A DNA stretch of 64,000 nucleotides from Sphingomonas turrisvirgatae (GTDB lineage Bacteria > Pseudomonadota > Alphaproteobacteria > Sphingomonadales > Sphingomonadaceae): contig NZ_MDDS01000010.1 in the NCBI RefSeq assembly GCF_001721295.1, positions 1-64,000 of the forward strand. Direction: 5' to 3'. Positions 7,687-16,017 of the stretch are shown piece by piece. Both the position numbers and the translations under genes were made by a program. The stretch's first letter is position 1, and each line of letters begins with the position of its first letter. The notes beneath the pieces are model-generated. The model had not been told where the DNA came from. It made no database searches and saw only the letters and a program-made list of their open reading frames with translations.

Positions 7687-8439
7687 CTAAAACGCCGCCG
7701 CTGCCATCCAGGCCGCCATCGCGACCATCATCAGGTTCTCCGTCAGCGAAACGAAGCCGAGCGGCACGTTGCTGGCCCCACCCACGCAAGCACATTTCAG
7801 TTCGCGCCTGTCGACATAGACGGCCTTCACTACGGACGCCGCGCCAATCGTGCCGATGAACAGCGCGATCGTCACAGAAAGCCAGGTTAGCGCGCCGGCG
7901 ATCATCAGCACGCCCGCAAGCCCCTCGGCAAAGGGATAGACATAGGAATATGGCACCCAGCGCTTTGCCAGCAGGTCATAGTTGAGGAACATCGTCGCAA
8001 AGCTCTCGACATTCTGAAGCTTCAGCAGTGCCAGCACCGTCATGCTGAACCCGATGAACCATTCCGCCGCGCGCAGCGTGAACGGGGTGCCATGAACGGC
8101 ATGACTCGCCGCGAGCGCCATCAGCGCAGTCATGGCGAACAAGGCGGCGATCGGCTTGTAGCTCGTCGCCTTCGGATCTGCGACGACCTTGCCGAAATGA
8201 CGCCGAAGGTCGTCATAACCGCCGATCCGCTTGCCCTCGATGAAGATCTGCGGCGTCGTCGTTACGCGATGTTCAGTCTTGAACGCGTCGGTTTCCGGGC
8301 GCGTAAGAAGCCAATGATCCTCGACCGCATAGCCTTGCCGGCGCAGCAGGTCACGAGCCTTAAGGCCGTAGGGACAGACATGCGTGTCCATCACCATGCG
8401 ATAAAGAACGGCGCGGCGGGGTTCGGCAGGTAAGGTCAT
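7687..8439 (-). CDS. Glutaredoxin-MauE fusion membrane protein
   Basis: A 250-residue two-domain protein. Residues 8-90 form a glutaredoxin-like thioredoxin fold with a C-P-Y-G active site (residues 22-25; one cysteine), a T-T-T-P-Q-I-F cis-proline loop and G-G-Y-D-D-L. Residues about 100-250 hold four hydrophobic segments of the MauE/DoxX-like type, with a C-A-C motif (K-C-A-C-V-G-G) near residue 215. MauE proteins are thought to supply or transport reducing equivalents. The start is set at ATG 8439; the MerR-type promoter at 8478-8509 fits a transcript beginning just upstream of it. The divergent MerR gene and the mer-like operator suggest induction by a thiophilic metal or electrophile. 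Confidence 0.85.
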   Translation of the reverse strand: MTLPAEPRRAVLYRMVMDTHVCPYGLKARDLLRRQGYAVEDHWLLTRPETDAFKTEHRVTTTPQIFIEGKRIGGYDDLRRHFGKVVADPKATSYKPIAALFAMTALMALAASHAVHGTPFTLRAAEWFIGFSMTVLALLKLQNVESFATMFLNYDLLAKRWVPYSYVYPFAEGLAGVLMIAGALTWLSVTIALFIGTIGAASVVKAVYVDRRELKCACVGGASNVPLGFVSLTENLMMVAMAAWMAAAAF

Positions 8440-8477
8440 TGCAGCAGCTTTCGACTGGAATTCATCAGGCTGCAGCC

Positions 8478-8509
8478 CATATAGGCGCTGTACCATGGTA
8501 CGGAGTCAA
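8478..8509 (-). promoter_or_regulatory. MerR-type promoter/operator driving the glutaredoxin-MauE gene
   Basis: On the minus strand a -35 TTGACT (8509-8504) and a -10 of CTATAT or TATATG (around 8484-8478) are separated by 19 or 20 bp, the stretched spacing that MerR regulators correct. The spacer contains the perfect palindrome GTACCATGGTAC (8490-8501). The phrase TTGACTCCGTAC is identical to the start of the classic mercury-resistance operator as I recall it. The merR-like start lies at 8513, so the regulator probably controls both directions. Confidence 0.8.
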
Positions 8510-8512
8510 GCG

Positions 8513-8956
8513 ATGTCCCGATTGACGATTGCCCGGCTGGCGCGCGCGGGCGGCGTGGGTGTCGAAACAATTCGCTATTATCAGCGGCGCGGGCTGCTGA
8601 AGATCCCGGCCGGGCCCACCGGCGCCGGACAGGCGGGTCACATCCGGCGCTATGGCGAGGAGGATGTCCACCGCCTTCGCTTCATCCGATCAGGTCAGGC
8701 GGCAGGCTTCACGCTCGAGCAGATCGCAGAGCTGCTTGCTTTGGACGCGACCAACGACCGCACGCGCGCACGCGAACTTGCCGTCGAACGCATCGCTGCG
8801 CTCGACACCAAGATTGCCGAACTGGAGAAAGCGCGCACATCCCTGCGCCGGCTGGCGAGGGAATGTGGAAGCGGCGCGACGGGTCCCTGCCCGATCATCA
8901 CCTCGTTCGAAACTCCTGAAAGCGCGACGCTGACCGCCTCCAAGTCTTTGCCCTAG
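8513..8956 (+). CDS. MerR family transcriptional regulator
   Basis: The 147-residue protein has the MerR winged-helix domain (T-I-A-R-L-A-R-A-G-G-V, then E-T-I-R-Y-Y-Q-R-R-G-L-L) in residues 3-70 and a dimerisation helix around 80-115. The C-terminal metal-binding loop keeps two cysteines (R-E-C-G-S-G-A-T-G-P-C-P), as in MerR. The third MerR ligand, a cysteine at the start of the long helix, is missing here (D-A-T-N-D-R-T-R), so mercury binding in the usual three-coordinate mode is doubtful. ATG 8513 is chosen over an ATG at 8495 inside the operator palindrome. It is divergent from the glutaredoxin-MauE gene. Confidence 0.88.
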   Translation: MSRLTIARLARAGGVGVETIRYYQRRGLLKIPAGPTGAGQAGHIRRYGEEDVHRLRFIRSGQAAGFTLEQIAELLALDATNDRTRARELAVERIAALDTKIAELEKARTSLRRLARECGSGATGPCPIITSFETPESATLTASKSLP

Positions 8957-8959
8957 CGT

Positions 8960-9200
8960 CTGTGGTCATCCGGCCTGCTTCGAAGTCGGTCAGCAATTGT
9001 AGAAGCGCCGGACCAGCCGCATCGGCATAATGCTGGGGCAATTCCATCCAGCCTTTGTATCGCTGGCTCCGAATATAGGCCCGAACAGGTGTCGCGCTGC
9101 GCCTCGAGTGAATTGAGCTCTCGACCGAGCCCCTCTTCACTGCTCTTGCGCGTGTCGATGACACATCGGCGGACGGCGGCGGTATCGAGACCTGCATCGC
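8960..9200 (-). pseudogene. Large serine recombinase N-terminal remnant, frameshifted
   Basis: One minus-strand frame reads I-D-T-R-K-S-S-E-E-G-L, then N-S-L-E-A-Q-R-D-T-C, the resolvase-domain start of large serine recombinases (Y-T-R-K-S-S with N-S-L-x-A-Q-R). The adjoining sequence in another frame continues with A-Y-I-R-S-Q-R-Y-K-G-W and D-F-E-A-G-R-M. At least one frameshift lies near 9080, and the catalytic domain and the whole C-terminal part are missing. It marks a decayed integrated element. Confidence 0.65.
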
Positions 9201-9269
9201 GTGTCTCCACTGGTGCCTGCCGCCTTACGCCTGCTCCGCCGCCCGCCGATGCGCGTTCCCGCGACGCGT

Positions 9270-9356
9270 TCAACGCGCGCGACGGATGGACCAGATCAAG
9301 GTGGAAATGCTGCTGATCAGGGCTGCAGCGCCCATCAGAATATAGGCCGTGGTCAT
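9270..9356 (-). CDS. Possible 28-residue membrane peptide
   Basis: ATG 9356 follows a GGAGC motif at good spacing and opens a 28-codon frame with one hydrophobic span (A-Y-I-L-M-G-A-A-A-L-I-S-S-I-S-T-L-I-W) and a basic end (R-R-A-R). The layout is typical of small inner-membrane proteins, but no family is recognised and chance is possible. Confidence 0.35.
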   Translation of the reverse strand: MTTAYILMGAAALISSISTLIWSIRRAR

Positions 9357-9371
9357 GCTTGCTCCATTCAC

Positions 9372-9847
9372 TGGAGCTAATCCACGTTCACTTTACGTTC
9401 CAACATTGCAAGAGCTTTTCTGGCTGAGAGCGCCAGTTGCCCCCGGGGCGCTCGCTCGTGCCCCCATCACCAGACTATTGCAGTGGAAGCGCGAACTTTG
9501 TGATCAGGTGGATGCGATCTTCGATAGTGCGCATTCCGCGGGAAAGCCGTGGTGGCAGATGCGCTCGCCCGGTCCGATCGCAAGCCCTGAAGAACCGAGA
9601 TGTCGCATGGGAGGGTGATTCCCGATTACAATTGCTGATGGCAAACCGTGACCGGCGCGGTGGCGCCGTACAGGCGTTCGGCACATCGACGCGTGTCCTG
9701 GCCCTTGCTGCAATTGCGCTCTCCATGCTTGCACTGCCCCGGTAGACCCGCCGGTCGCCGCCGCTTGGACGGCCAAGCCTGGCGCTGCGGCGGAAGATGA
9801 CGGCAGCCAAGATCGCGGTGCTAACGACTCGCAGCTGGCTTCATAGC
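9372..9847. other. Gap without a recognisable gene
   Basis: Frames on both strands are open but show no family match, no good ribosome binding sites and shifting codon use. The region probably holds decayed sequence linked to the neighbouring recombinase remnant. Confidence 0.35.
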
Positions 9848-9873
9848 GGAACGAACGCAGCCAACCCTTGGTT
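9848..9873 (+). promoter_or_regulatory. Candidate EcfG-type general stress promoter
   Basis: GGAAC (9848-9852) is followed after 17 bp by GGTT (9870-9873). This matches the alphaproteobacterial EcfG promoter form GGAAC-N16/17-cGTT except for one base and lies 27 bp before the hemerythrin start codon, a suitable distance. It would put the gene in the general stress response. Confidence 0.4.
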
Positions 9874-9899
9874 CTATTTGGCAATCAGGGAGATCAATC

Positions 9900-10409
9900 A
9901 TGGCCAACACCAAACAAGACGCCGTCGCGCTGCTCAAAGCCGATCATCGCACCGTCGAAGACCTGTTCGAGCAGTTCGAAAGCGCAAGGGGCGAGGGCAA
10001 GAAGCAGAAGATTGCGCTGCAGATCTGCATGGAGCTGACGATCCATGCCAAGATCGAAGAGGAGATCTTCTATCCGGCATGCGAGGGGAAGATCGAAGAG
10101 GACCTGCTCAAGGAAGCCTATGTCGAGCATGACGGCGCCAAGGTGCTGATCGCCGACATCGAAGCGGGCACGCCTTCCGACGAATTCTACGACGCCAAGG
10201 TCAAGGTATTGTCCGAGCAGATCGAGCATCATGTCGAAGAGGAGGAAAAGCGCATGGAGGGCATGTTCGCCCAGGCGCGCAAGGCCGGTCTCGACATGGA
10301 CGAGCTGGGCGAGCGGCTGCTGGCGCGCAAGACCGAGCTCGAGGCGGAATACAAGGCTTCGGGCCTGCCCAAGCCCGAACTGACCACGCTAGACCAGGCA
10401 TCGATCTGA
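9900..10409 (+). CDS. Hemerythrin HHE domain-containing protein
   Basis: A 169-residue cytosolic protein with a four-helix hemerythrin fold (residues about 5-130). Candidate iron ligands are visible as H-R-T-V-E-D-L-F-E near residue 18, H-A-K-I-E-E-E-I-F-Y-P near 50, V-E-H-D near 75 and H-H-V-E-E-E-E near 113. Such proteins bind a di-iron centre and take part in oxygen or nitric-oxide sensing and protection. A GGGAGA motif precedes ATG 9900. The EcfG-like promoter just upstream suggests stress induction. Confidence 0.92.
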   Translation: MANTKQDAVALLKADHRTVEDLFEQFESARGEGKKQKIALQICMELTIHAKIEEEIFYPACEGKIEEDLLKEAYVEHDGAKVLIADIEAGTPSDEFYDAKVKVLSEQIEHHVEEEEKRMEGMFAQARKAGLDMDELGERLLARKTELEAEYKASGLPKPELTTLDQASI

Positions 10410-10486
10410 GCGCGGCCATATACTGGGTCGACGGCTGGAAGCTGGGCCAATCGCTATGGGCCAATGCGGCGACTTATGGCGAAACC

Positions 10487-10849
10487 ATGCTGGCAACCTG
10501 CCATGTCATGGGCAGCCGCAGCCAAACGATCGATACCGCAATGCGTAACCCGCTACAGGGCGATTATCGCGAACTCGGCAAGATGGTGCCAGAGAAGGTG
10601 GCCGCGTTCGGCAAGGCCGGGTCCGTGATGGCGAATGATTGGACCGCAATTCACGGCGAGATGCTGGATCAAGGCCGCGACCTCATGAGCGCCTTGTTCA
10701 GCTGGCCGCCCAATGCCGCGAGAATGGCGCGCATCGCGGATCGAGGCTCGCGCCTGGCGCTCGAGATGAGCCTGGCCGGCGGGCGCGCCATGGCGCCGGT
10801 CCATGCCGCGGTGACCGCCAACGATCGCCGGTTGCGCCGCCGCCACTGA
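10487..10849 (+). CDS. Hypothetical phasin-like helical protein
   Basis: The 120-residue frame from ATG 10487 is largely helical (V-P-E-K-V-A-A-F-G-K-A-G near 35; G-R-D-L-M-S-A-L-F near 63) and recalls short phasin-domain proteins, although I cannot name a family. The same frame stays open upstream to CTG 10406, and the intervening codons look like protein (I-Y-W-V-D-G-W-K-L-G, then W-A-N-A-A-T-Y), so the true start may be a non-standard codon overlapping the end of the hemerythrin gene. Co-transcription with hemerythrin is likely. It converges with the Mfd-like gene. Confidence 0.5.
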   Translation: MLATCHVMGSRSQTIDTAMRNPLQGDYRELGKMVPEKVAAFGKAGSVMANDWTAIHGEMLDQGRDLMSALFSWPPNAARMARIADRGSRLALEMSLAGGRAMAPVHAAVTANDRRLRRRH

Positions 10850-10875
10850 CGGCGCGCCGACGTCTCATCGAACGG

Positions 10876-13800
10876 TCAATCAGCGAGCGCTTCGAGCAGC
10901 GCCAGCACCCGTGCGGCGCGCGTTTCCACCTGCGTCATTTCGCCCAGCAGCAGCCGGTCGCCCTTTAAGGTCAGCCCGGCAGCCGTGGCATCGGCGCTGA
11001 AGCCGGCGCGCGGAGTCAATGCGATGGCGGCGTCCCCGGCGTCGATCCGGGCAATCTCCAGCGCGCGCGCTGCCGTCCGAATCCGCGCTTGCAGCAGCAA
11101 TGCTTCGGCTTCAGGAGGCAGCGGGCCGAACCGGTCGACCAGCTCCTCTTCGAACGCATCGAGTCCGGCTTCAGCCTCAAGCCGCGCCAGCCGGACATAG
11201 AGTGACAATCGGGTGTCCATCTCCGGAATCCAGTCGGGCGGCAGCATGCCGGACACGCCGATATTGAGCTCGGGCGTCCAATATTCGACCGCTTCCCCGC
11301 GCGCGCGGCGAAGCGCCTGACTTAGCAGATGCTGGTAGAGATCGGTCCCGATCAGCTTCATGTGCCCGGCTTGCGTTTCGCCCAGCAGGTCGCCGCCGCC
11401 GCGCATATCCAGGTCCTGCGCGCTGATCTCGAACCCCGCGCCCAGGCGGTCGAAGGCGGCCAGCGTCCGCAAGCGCTTGAGTGTGCGCTCGCCGATCGCG
11501 TCCTGCGCCTGCGTCAGCAGGAGCACCTGCCCACGCCGGTTGCCACGCCCGACGCGGCCGCGCAGCTGGTGAAGCTGCGCCAGACCAAAACGGTCGGCGC
11601 GCCAGACGATCATCGTGTTGGCGCGCGGCACGTCCAGCCCCGCCTCGATAATGTTGGTCGCGAGCAGGATGTCGCCGTCGCCAGCGGCAAAGCCGACCAT
11701 GGCCGCATCGATATCGGCCGCCGGCATTTTGCCATGCGCTTCGACGAGCTTGAGGTCCGGCGCGACCCGGCGCAGTTTCTCGGCACCCGGGGCCATGTCC
11801 TCGACCCGCGGCACGACGACGAAGCTCTGCCCGCCCCGCCCCTTTTCACGCAGCAAGGCGGTGCGGATGCGCGCATCATCATATTGGTCGAGGCTGGTGC
11901 GGATCGGCTGGCGGCGCGCGGGCGGCGTCGCTATGGTCGACATCTGTTGCAGCCCGATCAGCGCCATCTGCAGCGTGCGCGGAATGGGTGTTGCGCTCAG
12001 CGCCAGCAGGTGCGTCTCGCCACCGCCGCGCAGCCGTGCCTTGTCGGCCGCGCCGAACCTTTGCTCCTCGTCGATCACGACCAGGCCGAGCTTCGCATAG
12101 CGCACGTCCTTGGCCATGATCGCGCCCGTCCCGACCACGATGCCGATCGTGCCATCGGCAACGCCAGCCTTCACCGCCTTCTTCTCGGCCGCGCTCGATA
12201 ATCGTGACAGGCCCGCCACCTCAATCCCCGATGTTTCGAAGCGGCGGCGAAAACTCTCGAGATGCTGGCGGACCAGCACCGTGGTGGGAGCGGCGATCGC
12301 GACTTGCCAGCCCGCCAGCGCAGCGAGTGCCGCAGCGCGCAACGCGACCTCGGTCTTGCCATAGCCGACATCGCCGACCACCAGCCGGTCCATCGGCTTG
12401 CCGCTGGCAAGATCGGCACGCACGGCGTGGATCGCGCGCGCCTGATCGGCGGTTTCGTTGAACGCGAACCCGTTGGCGAAGCGTTCATAGGCGGCGGGAT
12501 CGGGGTCGAGCACCGGCGCCTCGAGCTTTGCGCGCGCCGCAGAAAGTTCGGTCAGCGCAGCCGCGCTTTCGCCAATCGCCGCATCGATCACGCCCCGCCG
12601 CTTCTCCCAGGATGCGCCGTCCAGCCGGTCGAAGGTCACCGCGTCGGCGCCCGCGCCATAGCGCCAGATGCGACCGGCCGCGTCCACGGCGACGAGGCGG
12701 CGCGCGCCGCCGGCGAATTCAAGCGCGATCATCTCGCCCGGCCCGCCGCCGCCCGCCGGCACCGGCTCCAGCCCGGCGACCTGCGCAACGCCGTGATCTT
12801 CATGCACGACAACGTCGCCAAGCCGGATCTCCTCAACGGCGCGCAGCGGATCGGTGGCAAGCGTCGGCGCATCGCCGGTCACCGCGCGGCTGCCCAACAG
12901 ATCGGCGGCCGCGACGACGACGTGGGACACGTCCACGAACCCAGCATCCACCGGCAATTCGATGCTGCCGGCCGCACCGGCTGCCAGGCTCGTCACTGCG
13001 GCAAAGCCGTCAAGCTCACCAAACTCGACCTTCAGCCGCTTGGCGATGCGCGGCCGCAGAAAGCGCAAGTCGCGCGCGCTGCCAGCCAGGACCAGCGCAC
13101 GGCCCTCGCCCAGGAGCGGCTGCGCGAAGCGAACGAACGCCGGCATCGGTCCGCGGCGCTCGGCGAAGTTCGGCACGTCTTGCGGCGGATCGCCGAAGGC
13201 TTCGATCCGCCAGCCGCGCTGCGCCGCAGCCCATGCGTCGTCGTCGATCGCGTCGATCGCCGACTTGGCGAGCGCAGCGGTGTCGCTTGCCAGTTGCACG
13301 AAGCGTTGCCGGCGCTTCTCCGCCTTGTCGGACAAGGCGAGCACGGCTGGCGGCAGGTGCGACAGGATCGGCACCGGATCGGCGATCTCAGGTTCCGCCG
13401 CACGGCCGATCTCAAGCATCTCCACCTCAGCGACGCTGCGCTGGGTGACAGGATCATAGGCGCGGATCGCGGTGATCCTGCCCTCGGCAATCTCAATCCG
13501 CGCCGGAAGGCCAGCGTCCGCCGGAAAGATGTCGATCACCTCGCCGCGCACCGCCATCTCGCCGGGTTCGTCGATGCGATCGTCGGCAAAATAGCCAAGC
13601 GCCTCAAGCTGCGCGGCGAAGGTCGACAGGTCGATGGCATCGCCGACACTAAGGCCTGGCGGTGCGGCGTCGAACGCGCCGGGCGGCGGATAACGGCGCG
13701 CCGCCGCCTCGCCGCTCAGGATCACGGCGAGCGGTGCGCGCTTATCCGACTGCTGCGCCTGCCGCAGCGCGCGCAGCGCCGCGACTCGCCGACCGGCATT

Positions 13801-13992
13801 GGCGGGCGAGGCCGGCGCGGCATCGCCGGGCAAGGCATCGCTGGACGGCAAGAACAGGATGAGGCGATCGGGCAGCAGCGCGCGCACGGCTTCCGCCAGC
13901 GCCTCGGCCTGTTGTTCGTCATCGGCAAGGAAGACGACGTCTTCGCTCGTCAGCGTCTGCGCGATGCGGACCGCCGTCCAAGCGAGATTCAT
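10876..13992 (-). CDS. Shortened Mfd-like transcription-repair coupling factor (probable paralogue)
   Basis: A 1038-residue DNA translocase of the Mfd family, which displaces stalled RNA polymerase and recruits UvrA. A UvrB-like N-terminal part (A-V-R-G-E-V-I-D-I-F-P near residue 170) leads into an RNA-polymerase-interaction module (L-G-D-V-V-V-H-E-D-H-G-V-A near 395). The superfamily II motor follows: Walker A G-D-V-G-Y-G-K-T-E near 540, D-E-E-Q-R-F-G near 640, S-A-T-P-I-P-R-T, and Q-L-R-G-R-V-G-R-G near 780, then a C-terminal D7-like domain. Typical Mfd is about 1150 residues, and the N-terminal domains are abbreviated here, so this may be a second copy beside a full-length Mfd elsewhere. 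The start ATG overlaps the stop of the PRC-barrel gene (ATGA, 13989-13992). Confidence 0.85.
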   Translation of the reverse strand: MNLAWTAVRIAQTLTSEDVVFLADDEQQAEALAEAVRALLPDRLILFLPSSDALPGDAAPASPANAGRRVAALRALRQAQQSDKRAPLAVILSGEAAARRYPPPGAFDAAPPGLSVGDAIDLSTFAAQLEALGYFADDRIDEPGEMAVRGEVIDIFPADAGLPARIEIAEGRITAIRAYDPVTQRSVAEVEMLEIGRAAEPEIADPVPILSHLPPAVLALSDKAEKRRQRFVQLASDTAALAKSAIDAIDDDAWAAAQRGWRIEAFGDPPQDVPNFAERRGPMPAFVRFAQPLLGEGRALVLAGSARDLRFLRPRIAKRLKVEFGELDGFAAVTSLAAGAAGSIELPVDAGFVDVSHVVVAAADLLGSRAVTGDAPTLATDPLRAVEEIRLGDVVVHEDHGVAQVAGLEPVPAGGGGPGEMIALEFAGGARRLVAVDAAGRIWRYGAGADAVTFDRLDGASWEKRRGVIDAAIGESAAALTELSAARAKLEAPVLDPDPAAYERFANGFAFNETADQARAIHAVRADLASGKPMDRLVVGDVGYGKTEVALRAAALAALAGWQVAIAAPTTVLVRQHLESFRRRFETSGIEVAGLSRLSSAAEKKAVKAGVADGTIGIVVGTGAIMAKDVRYAKLGLVVIDEEQRFGAADKARLRGGGETHLLALSATPIPRTLQMALIGLQQMSTIATPPARRQPIRTSLDQYDDARIRTALLREKGRGGQSFVVVPRVEDMAPGAEKLRRVAPDLKLVEAHGKMPAADIDAAMVGFAAGDGDILLATNIIEAGLDVPRANTMIVWRADRFGLAQLHQLRGRVGRGNRRGQVLLLTQAQDAIGERTLKRLRTLAAFDRLGAGFEISAQDLDMRGGGDLLGETQAGHMKLIGTDLYQHLLSQALRRARGEAVEYWTPELNIGVSGMLPPDWIPEMDTRLSLYVRLARLEAEAGLDAFEEELVDRFGPLPPEAEALLLQARIRTAARALEIARIDAGDAAIALTPRAGFSADATAAGLTLKGDRLLLGEMTQVETRAARVLALLEALAD

Positions 13993-14597
13993 GCCTTCAC
14001 CGCAGCCGGCGCAGCGGGCCAGTCGCCGTCCGTAAGCGGCGGCAGTGCTTCGAACGCGGCGCAGCCTGGCTTGAACGTCAGCCGATCGCAGGCGAAGCTC
14101 AGCTGCGCATAGGGCACGGCCCGCAACACTTCCGCGACGGCCGCGGTCCGTTGCGCGACGACGACATAGCTCACGGTGCCGGTTCCGCATTCCACCAACG
14201 CCTCGACCGCCTTGCCGATCGTCTCGCCCTGCGCATCGACCACGCTCGTGCCGGGGATCCCGGTGGCGGTGAACAGGCTCGGTACGGACGAACGCCGACT
14301 GGCTACCTCAGCGGATTTTCCTCCATCCTCATAGCCGCGCTGACGCCCGAGCCAGCGCCAGATGCCAACCACATTGACCAGTGTCAGGAAGAGGTTGGTC
14401 GCCAGCAAGTTGGTCTGGCCCGAACTCACGCCGATCCATGACCAGCACAGCGACCCAATCGTGAAGACGACAAAACCCCAACCGGTCACCCTCGCACCCA
14501 GATTGGCGGCGGTCATCATCGCGGCGATCACCGTGGCGATCGGCGCGATCCACCCTGCTACCTCGTTCAATTCCGACCCCTTTGTTCCAGCGAGCAT
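13989..14597 (-). CDS. PRC-barrel domain membrane protein coupled to the Mfd-like gene
   Basis: From ATG 14597 this 202-residue protein has an N-terminal membrane part with three hydrophobic spans (W-I-A-P-I-A-T-V-I-A-A-M-M; G-W-G-F-V-V-F-T-I-G-S; T-N-L-F-L-T-L-V-N-V-V-G) and, from about residue 110, a PRC-barrel-like domain (S-V-V-D-A-Q-G-E-T-I-G-K then S-Y-V-V-V). PRC barrels bind nucleic acid-processing or photosynthetic partners; the role here is unknown. The stop overlaps the Mfd-like start, suggesting translational coupling. A TTG start within A-G-T-K-G-S-E-L-N-E preceded by AAGGGG is an alternative. Confidence 0.7.
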   Translation of the reverse strand: MLAGTKGSELNEVAGWIAPIATVIAAMMTAANLGARVTGWGFVVFTIGSLCWSWIGVSSGQTNLLATNLFLTLVNVVGIWRWLGRQRGYEDGGKSAEVASRRSSVPSLFTATGIPGTSVVDAQGETIGKAVEALVECGTGTVSYVVVAQRTAAVAEVLRAVPYAQLSFACDRLTFKPGCAAFEALPPLTDGDWPAAPAAVKA

Positions 14598-15058
14598 CTC
14601 AGCAACGCGTCGCGTCCAAACATTCGTCAGAGCAATTGGATGCCAATCCATCACGCGACCACAGGCGTTCCGGCCGACCGCGACGGACACGAGCTGCCAG
14701 AGCCGGAGGCATTCAGCAGGCTTGCTTCGCAAGCATGCTCGAACGGCTGACATGATCGACGCGTTGCGCGCACGGCCAGCGCCCGCATCCTCGAACAATC
14801 GGGACGGGCAAACGACTTTGACGCGGCTTCAAGAAACCTGCTGCAAAGCTTTTCGTCATTCTGGGATTGATGGTGGCGGCATACTGGCGTCTCTCGCAAC
14901 AGGCTTCCAGCGAGACACCGTCGACCGATAGTAAGGCAGCCATGACAGGGCCGAGAATCGCTCCGCCTGCTCAAGATTGCCCGGTTTAGCGCGGCCTGTG
15001 ATTGAACCGCTTGCGCCATTCTCTTACTGCTCGATCAGTCATCGAAGGGACCGAGGCA
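14598..15058. other. Divergent intergenic region
   Basis: This stretch separates the PRC-barrel gene from the lipoprotein gene and presumably holds both promoters. No reading frame with family resemblance, tRNA-like fold or clear operator was found. Confidence 0.4.
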
Positions 15059-15961
15059 ATGCGGTTGGGTCTGATCACCACTGCGGCGGTGTTGTTGGCA
15101 TCTTGCGGCAAACCACAGGATGCGACGGACATGCAGCCATCGCCCACGGCAATAGGCGCTTCCCCGTCACCTGCATCTTCGATTTCTGCGAAATCTGATA
15201 GCGGGTCGGACTCGACCGAGCGCTGGTCCCTACAGCCGACCGGCCAAGGGGCTGTACTAGCGCTGCTGGGAACCAACCGAAGTGCCGTTGTCCAACTGAT
15301 CTGCTTCGGTGGCGAAGATCGGCTGCTGGTCAATGTCCCCGGCTTCCTTCCCATCGACAGCGAAGAAAGACTCTCCTTTGGCAGTGACGGCAATGCTGCC
15401 GTGCTCGTTGCCGACCCAGGTGGCGACACGCAGCATGGCGGTATAACCGGTGCTGGCACGGTGCCCGAAGACCTCGCCGCACTCGTCGCCAACCGTCTTT
15501 CGGCAAGCTATGGCGCGCAATCAAGCGGACCTCATCCTGCCCCGCCTCCGGCTCTGTCTCGCGCCTTCGTCGCCGCTTGCGGCAGGAAGCCGCTCGCATC
15601 GGCCCAGCCCAGCCCGCAGGCCCACGGAGCGGTTAGCGCCTGCTCGGTGCAGGACGGGAAATCTATTCGCGTGACGCCTCGAAGTGCCGTGGGCACCGAG
15701 CCTTTCTGGGCTGCCCGAATCGAGGGCCGCTGCATCGTCTACTCCCATCCCGAAGATCAAGACGGCACGCGGGTGTGGACGCGCTATGCTAAAAACCTGA
15801 AGCGCGAAACCTGGGCGGGCGCACTGGAAGGACAACCATTTGAGCTGAGGGCCTGGCCCGATCAAAGCTGCTCAGACGGCATGTCGGACAAACGCTATCC
15901 GCTTGCTGTCGAGTTGAAGGTTCGCGGAGAGCTGCGACGAGGCTGCGCCAAGGCCTTGTGA
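15059..15961 (+). CDS. COG3650-type lipoprotein
   Basis: A 300-residue predicted lipoprotein. The signal peptide ends in the lipobox L-L-A-S-C (cysteine at residue 17), followed by a Ser/Pro-rich linker. The C-terminal domain, residues about 210-300, carries G-T-E-P-F-W-A-A-R-I-E-G-R-C and W-P-D-Q-S-C-S-D-G-M-S-D-K-R-Y-P, which is typical of COG3650 proteins common in sphingomonads and possibly stabilised by its paired cysteines. The middle region is unique. ATG 15059 is chosen because it places a standard signal peptide at the N-terminus. Function is unknown; a second lipoprotein at 35465-36325 has a different domain. Confidence 0.8.
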   Translation: MRLGLITTAAVLLASCGKPQDATDMQPSPTAIGASPSPASSISAKSDSGSDSTERWSLQPTGQGAVLALLGTNRSAVVQLICFGGEDRLLVNVPGFLPIDSEERLSFGSDGNAAVLVADPGGDTQHGGITGAGTVPEDLAALVANRLSASYGAQSSGPHPAPPPALSRAFVAACGRKPLASAQPSPQAHGAVSACSVQDGKSIRVTPRSAVGTEPFWAARIEGRCIVYSHPEDQDGTRVWTRYAKNLKRETWAGALEGQPFELRAWPDQSCSDGMSDKRYPLAVELKVRGELRRGCAKAL

Positions 15962-16017
15962 TGTTCAAGGTCCAAGATCGTGCGACAAGTAGATGATACC
16001 ACGGCGCGCAGGCCGAC

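Noticed and set aside
12262-14112. A 616-codon open frame on the plus strand opposite the Mfd-like gene, and similar long frames opposite dnaE2, imuB and the cycloisomerases
   Set aside because: They are antisense shadows caused by high GC content: no family resemblance or ribosome binding sites, whereas the opposite strand encodes well-known motifs.
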